A stretch of DNA of 64,000 nt, from contig NZ_JBMPIT010000006.1 in NCBI RefSeq assembly GCF_049341845.1, forward strand, positions 1 through 64,000, read 5' to 3'. Each line of letters begins with the position of its first letter. Position 1 is the stretch's first letter. This document shows positions 58,514 to 64,000 of this stretch, piece by piece. Both the position numbers and the translations under genes were made by a program. The stretch is from Curtobacterium guangdongense (lineage in GTDB: Bacteria; Actinomycetota; Actinomycetes; Actinomycetales; Microbacteriaceae). Under the pieces are notes generated by a model. It ran no database searches and had not been told where the DNA came from. It saw only the letters and a list, made by a program, of their open reading frames with translations.

Positions 58514-59794
58514 CAGGCGCTCACGGACGATCGGTCCACGCTCGGGAGCGGACGTCCCGATCGACCAGGCCCCTTCGAGCACCTCGAGCGCGCGCGGGAT
58601 GCGCGACTCCTCGTCCGTGTGCAGCGTCCAGAGCGGCTGCCCCTCGACCACCGCGTCGCCGGGCTTCACGTGCAGCTCGATGCCGGCACCCGCCTGCACC
58701 GGGTCCTGCGCGCGGGCACGACCGGCGCCGAGACGCCACGCCGAGACGCCGAACGGCAGGGCCTCCTGCGTCACGAGCACGCCGGAGGACGGCGCGGTGA
58801 CGACGTGCTGCTCGCGGGCCACCGGGAGCGCGGCGGACGGGTCGCCGCCCTGTGCCGCGATCATCCGGCGCCAGGTGTCCATCGCGCGGCCGTCGGCGAG
58901 TGCCGCAGCCGGGTCCGCATCCGGCAGACCGGCCAGGCGGAGCATCTCGGAAGCCAGCGAGATGGTCAGCGAGACGACGTCGTCCGGGCCACCGCCCTCC
59001 AGCACCTCGATCGACTCCCGCACCTCGAGCGCGTTGCCGATCGTCAGGCCGAGCGGGACCTCCATGTCGGTCAGGAGCGCCGAGGTGGCGACCCCGGCGT
59101 CCTTCCCGAGGTCGACCATCGTCTGCGCGAGCTCCTTCGATGCCTCGTACGTCGGCATGAACGCCCCCGAACCGAACTTCACGTCCAGCACGAGCGCGCC
59201 GGTGCCCTCGGCGATCTTCTTCGACATGATGCTCGACGCGATGAGCGGGATGCACTCGACGGTGCCGGTGATGTCGCGGAGCGCGTAGAGCTTCTTGTCG
59301 GCGGGGGCGAGGCCCGAGCCCGCCGCGCAGATCACCGCTCCGACGTCGGAGAGGATCGACATCATGCGGTCGTTCGACAGCGACGCCTGCCATCCGGGGA
59401 TCGACTCGAGCTTGTCGAGCGTGCCCCCGGTGTGCCCGAGCCCACGGCCGGACAGCTGCGGCACGGCAACCCCGAACGACGCCACGAGGGGCGCGAGCGG
59501 CAGCGTGATCTTGTCCCCGACACCCCCGGTGGAGTGCTTGTCGACGGTGGTCTTGCCGAGCGAGGAGAACGACATCCGCTCCCCCGACGCGATCATCGCG
59601 AGCGTCAGGTCCTTGATCTCCCGACGCTCCATGCCGTTCAGGAAGATCGCCATCGCGAGCGCCGCCATCTGCGGGTCCTCGACGTAGCCGCGCGTGTAGG
59701 CGTCGACGAGCCAGTCGATCTCCGGCGTGCTCAACGCGGAACCCGAACGCTTCGTGCGGATGAGGTCGACGGTGTCGAACGGCTCGACGGCCAT
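58508..59794 (-). CDS. deoA: Thymidine phosphorylase
   Basis: This 428-residue enzyme splits thymidine or uridine-type nucleosides with phosphate, giving base and deoxyribose-1-phosphate. Its N-terminal helical domain is VDLIRTKRSGSALS; the phosphate loop DKHSTGGVGDKIT lies near residue 78. SGRGLGHTGGTLDKLESI, DKKLYALRDITGTVE and VLDVKFGSGAFM are family signatures, and the C-terminal domain is intact. The ATG lies 5 bases after the cytidine deaminase stop, last in the nucleoside uptake operon. Confidence 0.96.
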   Translation of the reverse strand: MAVEPFDTVDLIRTKRSGSALSTPEIDWLVDAYTRGYVEDPQMAALAMAIFLNGMERREIKDLTLAMIASGERMSFSSLGKTTVDKHSTGGVGDKITLPLAPLVASFGVAVPQLSGRGLGHTGGTLDKLESIPGWQASLSNDRMMSILSDVGAVICAAGSGLAPADKKLYALRDITGTVECIPLIASSIMSKKIAEGTGALVLDVKFGSGAFMPTYEASKELAQTMVDLGKDAGVATSALLTDMEVPLGLTIGNALEVRESIEVLEGGGPDDVVSLTISLASEMLRLAGLPDADPAAALADGRAMDTWRRMIAAQGGDPSAALPVAREQHVVTAPSSGVLVTQEALPFGVSAWRLGAGRARAQDPVQAGAGIELHVKPGDAVVEGQPLWTLHTDEESRIPRALEVLEGAWSIGTSAPERGPIVRERLT

Positions 59795-59799
59795 GGTGA

Positions 59800-60279
59800 T
59801 CAGTGCTCCTGCTGGTAGGTGGTCAGGGTGCGCGGCCCGAACGCGTCCGGGAGGACCTCGTCGATCGTGCGGATGCCGGAGACCGTCTCGAGCAGCATGC
59901 CCTCGGCCGAGTGCTCGAACAGCAGTTGCCGGCACCGGCCGCACGGCATGAGCGTCGCGCCGTCGCCGTCCACGCAGGTGAACGCGACGAGCTTGCCGCC
60001 GCCGGTCATGTGCAGCTGCGAGACGAGCGAGCACTCCGCGCAGAGGGTCACCCCGTACGAGGCGTTCTCGACGTTGCAGCCGGACACGATCCGGCCGTCG
60101 TCGGTGAGCGCAGCGGCGCCCACCGGGAACGACGAGTACGGCGCGTAGGCGTGTCGCATCGCGGCCGTGGCCGCGTCACGCAGTGACGCCCAGTCCAGAT
60201 CGGACGGGAGGCTCGTGGCCGCGTCCGCAGCGGCGGTGTCGGTGACCGTCTGGTCACCGGATGCGTTCGTGTCGGTCAT
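59800..60279 (-). CDS. cdd: Cytidine deaminase
   Basis: This is a 159-residue tetrameric-type Zn enzyme converting cytidine to uridine. It shows AYAPYSSFPVGAA (substrate loop), GCNVENASYG, and the Zn site Cys80-Ala-Glu82 with Cys113 and Cys116 (PCGRC). The first 25 residues are an extra low-complexity tail (DTAAADAATS). I chose ATG 60279 because GGGAGG lies 8 bases upstream. It sits between the permease genes and deoA, so imported pyrimidine nucleosides are processed at once. Confidence 0.95.
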   Translation of the reverse strand: MTDTNASGDQTVTDTAAADAATSLPSDLDWASLRDAATAAMRHAYAPYSSFPVGAAALTDDGRIVSGCNVENASYGVTLCAECSLVSQLHMTGGGKLVAFTCVDGDGATLMPCGRCRQLLFEHSAEGMLLETVSGIRTIDEVLPDAFGPRTLTTYQQEH

Positions 60280-60295
60280 GCGCCGAGCCTCCCGG

Positions 60296-61588
60296 CTAGC
60301 TCTTGGTGTACGGCTTGCCGGACGCTGCGGGACCACGCGACTGCCCGACCAGGCCGGCCACCGCGAAGATCGTCACCACGTAGGGCAGCATGAGCAGGAA
60401 CTCGCTCGGGACGGGCGAGTTGATCGACCCGAGGACGTTCTGCAGGTTCGACGCGAAGCCGAAGAGCAGCGCCGCGAGCGTCGCGCGGATCGGGTCCCAG
60501 CGGCCGAAGATGACCGCGGCGAGGGCGATGTAGCCGGCCCCCGCGGTCATGTCCTTCGCGAACGGTCCGACGGAGCCGAGCGTGAAGTACGCGCCACCGA
60601 GTCCCGCGATCGCACCGGCGAGCGAGACGTTCCAGAACCGCGTGCTGAGCACGTTGATGCCGACGGTGTCCGCCGCCTGCGGGTGCTCGCCGACCGCGCG
60701 GAGGCGGAGGCCCCAGCGCGTCTTGAACAAGGCGAACGTGACGACCGCGACCGCGATGTACGCCAGGTAGACGATGACGTTCTGCTCGAAGAACACCGGG
60801 CCGATGACCGGGATCTGGTGCAGCACCGGGATCGGCAGCACCGGGAACCGGATGCCGACGTTGAGCGTCTGCTCGGCCGGGGAGAGCACCTGCGAGTACA
60901 GGAAGCCGGTCAGTCCCGAGATGAACGCGTTGATGACGACACCGACGATGACCTGGTCGACGAGGTACTTGATGCTGAACGTCGCGAGGACGAACGACAC
61001 CAGCACACCGGCGACGAGCGCGCCGACGAGGCCGACCCATGCGGAGCCGGTCAGCGAGCCGATCATCGCGGAGACGAACGCGCCGGCGAGGAACTGGCCC
61101 TCGATCGCGATGTTCACCACGCCGACGCGCTCGGAGATCACGCCGCCGAGGGCACCGAACACCAGCGGGACGCTCAGGCCGAGTGCCCCGACGAGCAGCC
61201 CGGGAAGCGGGATCGTCGCACCGGCCGCCGCCCAGGTGAGGAACCCGACGACGAACAGGATGGCGAAGACCGACGTGACCCAGAGCGGGATCCTCCGGTA
61301 CCCGTTCACCTGGACGAACGCGTACACCGTCGCCAGGGCGAGCAGGACGGTGACGGTGATGCCGGTCCCCGTCGCGGCGAGCTGGACGTCCGGCAGCTGG
61401 ACGAAGTCGCCCGCGTTCGCGAGGCGGAACGTCGCCGAGCCGTCACGGCCGAGCAGGACGAAGAAGACCAGCGCGACGACCGTGAAGACGGCGAAGGCGA
61501 TCGGGGCCTTCCAGCTGCGGGTCGACTCGACGGCCCGGTCGGCGAGGACCGCCGCACCGGAGGGCATCGAGGGGCTGATGGTGCTCAC
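60296..61588 (-). CDS. Nucleoside/sugar ABC transporter permease (second subunit)
   Basis: This is a 430-residue membrane protein of the BPD_transp_2 (XylH/NupQ-like) family with about 10-12 segments. Features include GGVISERVGVVNIAIEGQFL, a hallmark of the nucleoside-type permeases, and RWGLRLRAVGEHPQAADTVG, the cytoplasmic loop that touches the ATPase. The N-terminus is longer than in close relatives because of three extra segments. GTG 61588 overlaps the other permease's stop. With its partner it forms the channel for a BMP-type nucleoside importer. Confidence 0.92.
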   Translation of the reverse strand: MSTISPSMPSGAAVLADRAVESTRSWKAPIAFAVFTVVALVFFVLLGRDGSATFRLANAGDFVQLPDVQLAATGTGITVTVLLALATVYAFVQVNGYRRIPLWVTSVFAILFVVGFLTWAAAGATIPLPGLLVGALGLSVPLVFGALGGVISERVGVVNIAIEGQFLAGAFVSAMIGSLTGSAWVGLVGALVAGVLVSFVLATFSIKYLVDQVIVGVVINAFISGLTGFLYSQVLSPAEQTLNVGIRFPVLPIPVLHQIPVIGPVFFEQNVIVYLAYIAVAVVTFALFKTRWGLRLRAVGEHPQAADTVGINVLSTRFWNVSLAGAIAGLGGAYFTLGSVGPFAKDMTAGAGYIALAAVIFGRWDPIRATLAALLFGFASNLQNVLGSINSPVPSEFLLMLPYVVTIFAVAGLVGQSRGPAASGKPYTKS

Positions 61589-62934
61589 GCGGCGACTGCC
61601 TTCCGCTGGGACTTCTTGGAGACCTTGCGGCGGGCACCCGGCTGCGGGATCCGGAAGATCGCGCGGACGAGCGGCGGTGCCGCGATGAACAGGACGATGA
61701 GGGCCTGGATGACGCCGACGATGTCGATCGGGATGCCGTTGGCGGCCTGCATGGCGTAGCCACCGTTCTTCAGCACGCCGAACAGGATCGCCGCCCAGAA
61801 CGTGCCCCACGGCTTCGACCGACCGAGGAGCGCCACGGTGATGGCGTCGAAGCCGATGCCCGCGTCGATGTTCGACGTGAAGCCACTCGTCACGGCACCC
61901 TGCACCTGGTACGCCCCGGCGATGCCGACGAGGGCACCGGAGATGACGAGCACCCAGATGGTCAGTGACGGGACGCTCATGCCGGCGACGCGCGCCGCAC
62001 GCGGGTTCTCACCGATCGTGCGGAACCGGAAGCCGAGCGACGACTTGTTGACGAGCCACCACACGACGACGACGGCGATGATCGCGACGACGAACCCGAG
62101 GTCGACGCCGTAGCGCGGACCGAACAGGGCCGGCAGCACCGCGGAGTCCTTCATCGCGGGCGAGATCGGGTTCGGGCTCCCCGGTGCCTGCAGCAGCCCA
62201 GGGGTGCGGAGCAGGTAGCTGACCAGGTAGAGCGCGACGTAGTTGAGCATGATCGTCAGGACGACCTCGTTCGCGCCGGTCCGCGCCTTCAGCACACCGA
62301 CGATGCCACCCCACACCGCGCCGCCGACGATGCCCGCGACGATGGTCAGGGGGATGTGGATGATCGCGGGCATGTCGAACGCGAAGCCGACCCACCCCGC
62401 GGCCGCAGCGCCCATCAGGATCTGCCCCTGACCACCGATGTTGAAGAGGCCGGCACGGAACGAGAGGGCGATGCCGAGACCCGCGGCGATGAGCGGGACG
62501 GCGTAGTCGATCGACCGGGTGATCGGGACGATCGCCTGCGCGAACGAGCTCGCGCCGAAGTTGACGACCGAGCCCTGGAACAACGAGGCGTACGAGCCGC
62601 CGACGGCGGTCCAGATCGCCCGGAAGGTGTCGGCCGGGCGTGCGAAGAAGTACCCGGCGGCCTGCTGCACGGCAGGGTCCGTGATCGCGATGAGGATGCC
62701 GCACGCCACGAGCGCGAGCACGATCGCGAGGACCGTGACGAGGACGGAGCCGTTCACGATGCTCTGCAGTGCGGCGTTCCAGCGGTCCCCGCCCGAGGCA
62801 CCGGCGCGGCGCTCGGTGTCGGCGGCGGAGTCCGTCATCAGGTGCGGCGTGCCCTCGACGTCCTGCAGTCGGTCGTCGGTGGGCAGTTCGTCCCCGGCCT
62901 GCGCCGGCTGCGTGTTCTCTGGCGTGTTGCTCAC
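61585..62934 (-). CDS. Nucleoside/sugar ABC transporter permease (first subunit)
   Basis: This is a 449-residue BPD_transp_2 permease (NupP-like). A soluble N-terminus of about 55 residues precedes TM1. It has SFRAGLFNIGGQGQILMGA, the motif parallel to that of its partner, GVLKARTGANEVVLTIMLN and LGFRFRTIGENPRAARVAG (ATPase coupling loop). GTG 62934 overlaps the ATPase stop, so ATPase, both permeases and the salvage enzymes form one transcript. The basic C-terminus (RRKVSKKSQRKA) is cytoplasmic. Confidence 0.92.
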   Translation of the reverse strand: MSNTPENTQPAQAGDELPTDDRLQDVEGTPHLMTDSAADTERRAGASGGDRWNAALQSIVNGSVLVTVLAIVLALVACGILIAITDPAVQQAAGYFFARPADTFRAIWTAVGGSYASLFQGSVVNFGASSFAQAIVPITRSIDYAVPLIAAGLGIALSFRAGLFNIGGQGQILMGAAAAGWVGFAFDMPAIIHIPLTIVAGIVGGAVWGGIVGVLKARTGANEVVLTIMLNYVALYLVSYLLRTPGLLQAPGSPNPISPAMKDSAVLPALFGPRYGVDLGFVVAIIAVVVVWWLVNKSSLGFRFRTIGENPRAARVAGMSVPSLTIWVLVISGALVGIAGAYQVQGAVTSGFTSNIDAGIGFDAITVALLGRSKPWGTFWAAILFGVLKNGGYAMQAANGIPIDIVGVIQALIVLFIAAPPLVRAIFRIPQPGARRKVSKKSQRKAVAA

Positions 62935-64000
62935 GCTGCCAGCTCCGTTCCTTCGGGAAGCTCTCCGGCCATCATGAGGCCGAGGACGTCGCGCGGGGTG
63001 TCCGCGGGGACGATGCCGATGATCGCGCCGCGGTACATCACGGCGATGCGGTCGGCGAGCGCCACGACCTCGTCGAGCTCCGTGGAGACGACGATGACCG
63101 GGACGCCGGTGTCGCGGGTGGCGACGATGCGCTTGTGCACGAACTCGATCGACCCGACGTCGATGCCGCGGGTCGGCTGCGCGGCCACGAAGAGGCGCAG
63201 CTCGCGGCTGAGCTCGCGGGCCAGCACGATCTTCTGCTGGTTGCCGCCGGACAGCCGGCCGGCGGCGGTGGTGCGCGAGGGCGTGCGGATGTCGAACTCG
63301 GCGATCTTCTCGTCGGCGAACGCGTCGCGCTCGGCCGACCGGATGGTGCCGGCGCGGACGAACTCGGCGTGGTCGGCACGGTCGAGCATCAGGTTCTCGG
63401 CGATCGTGAACTCACCGACGAGCCCGTCCTCCTTGCGGTCCTCCGGGACGAACCCGACGCCGGCGTCGAGGATCTGCTTGACGCTGCGACCACTGATCTC
63501 GCGCCCGTCGAGGGTGATCCGGCCGGAGCGCATGTGCTCGAGGCCGATGATCGCCTCGGTGAGCTCGGTCTGGCCGTTGCCCTGCACGCCGGCGATCGCG
63601 AGGACCTCGCCCCGTCGCACGGTGAACGAGACGTCGTCGACGAGCACGATGCCGGACGGGTCGGTGACGGTGACGTGCTCGACGACGAGGGCGTCCTCGC
63701 CGCCGATCGCGGGCTCCTTCTCGACGACGAGCGACACCGCTCGGCCGACCATGAGCGCTGCGAGCTCGTTGTTCGTCGCGGTGGGCGATGCCTCGCCGAC
63801 GACCTTGCCGAGCCGGATCACCGTGATGCGGTCCGCCACCTCGCGGACCTCGCGGAGCTTGTGGGTGATGAAGACGATCGCGGTGCCGGCCTCGCGGAGC
63901 TGGCGCATGATGCCCATCAACTCGTCGGTCTCCTGCGGGGTGAGGACGGCCGTGGGCTCGTCGAACACCAGCACGGACGCGTCGCGGGAGAGCGCCTTGA
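62931..64000 (-). CDS. Nucleoside/sugar ABC transporter ATPase, C-terminal part (5' end outside the window)
   Basis: About 356 residues are visible of a protein usually about 500 long with two ABC domains (NupO/RbsA type). The window begins in the first domain just before Walker B (VLVFDEPTAVLTPQET), followed by its switch His (FITHKL). The second domain has the degenerate Walker A IAGVQGNGQTELTEAI, signature LSGGNQQKIVLARELSR and AAQPTRGIDVGSIEF as its Walker B region. It powers the two permeases downstream. A substrate-binding BMP lipoprotein gene is expected beyond 64000. Confidence 0.93.
   Translation of the reverse strand, partial: KALSRDASVLVFDEPTAVLTPQETDELMGIMRQLREAGTAIVFITHKLREVREVADRITVIRLGKVVGEASPTATNNELAALMVGRAVSLVVEKEPAIGGEDALVVEHVTVTDPSGIVLVDDVSFTVRRGEVLAIAGVQGNGQTELTEAIIGLEHMRSGRITLDGREISGRSVKQILDAGVGFVPEDRKEDGLVGEFTIAENLMLDRADHAEFVRAGTIRSAERDAFADEKIAEFDIRTPSRTTAAGRLSGGNQQKIVLARELSRELRLFVAAQPTRGIDVGSIEFVHKRIVATRDTGVPVIVVSTELDEVVALADRIAVMYRGAIIGIVPADTPRDVLGLMMAGELPEGTELAA

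Noticed and set aside
1..64000. tRNA, rRNA, insertion sequences or prophage genes
   Set aside because: I found no transposase, integrase or phage protein and recognised no tRNA or rRNA sequence. A covariance scan was not possible, so a tRNA could still be missed in the longer gaps.

Overview
The window is very GC-rich DNA from an actinobacterium. Third codon positions are almost always G or C, GTG starts are common, and genes are often joined by 4-base ATGA or GTGA overlaps. Protein make-up and gene content fit the Microbacteriaceae, with Curtobacterium as my best guess; the genus is inferred, not shown.

Positions 1-28,200 form a cell-surface polysaccharide region. It holds the four dTDP-rhamnose genes (rmlA and rmlC on the minus strand, rmlB and rmlD on the plus strand), a Wzm/Wzt polysaccharide ABC exporter, about eight GT2/GT4/CgeB-like glycosyltransferases, a dolichyl-phosphate-mannose-synthase-like enzyme, and several large membrane proteins of the GT39/ArnT and DUF2142 kinds. 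It also holds a secreted protein with five wall-associated-looking repeats and a lipoprotein. From about 28,300 come a GH25 muramidase and a secreted GH6 glucanase. A second set of polysaccharide genes lies at 33,266-41,722: GtrA, two DUF2142 proteins, a YbhN-like flippase, a polysaccharide pyruvyl transferase, a GT4 and UDP-glucose dehydrogenase.

The right-hand part follows a gene order known from Mycobacterium tuberculosis (Rv3275c-Rv3285 and Rv3307-Rv3315c): purE, purK, gtrA, a PH-domain membrane protein, birA, accD, accE, maf, accA, then pmmB, deoD, add, deoA, cdd. In this genome the backbone is broken by insertions. The GH6 gene sits between purK and purE. The second polysaccharide block sits between gtrA and the PH-domain gene. 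A response regulator, histidine kinase and kinase-like membrane protein, plus an RNA methyltransferase, sit between accE and maf. A DUF559 nuclease-like gene bracketed by two related palindromes sits between accA and pmmB. The last 10 kb is a nucleoside uptake and salvage block: ABC transporter, cytidine deaminase, thymidine phosphorylase, adenosine deaminase with PTS IIA/IIB, purine nucleoside phosphorylase and a phosphohexomutase.

The observations most worth a second look are the DUF559 gene with covarying palindromes at both ends, a probable small RNA in the 45.1-45.6 kb gap, and the repeated TANNNT-N6/7-start arrangement that implies leaderless mRNAs. Others are a 59-bp duplication that relocated the rmlA start, and a 14-bp gap between two divergent start codons. 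I saw no tRNA, rRNA, insertion sequence or CRISPR array.
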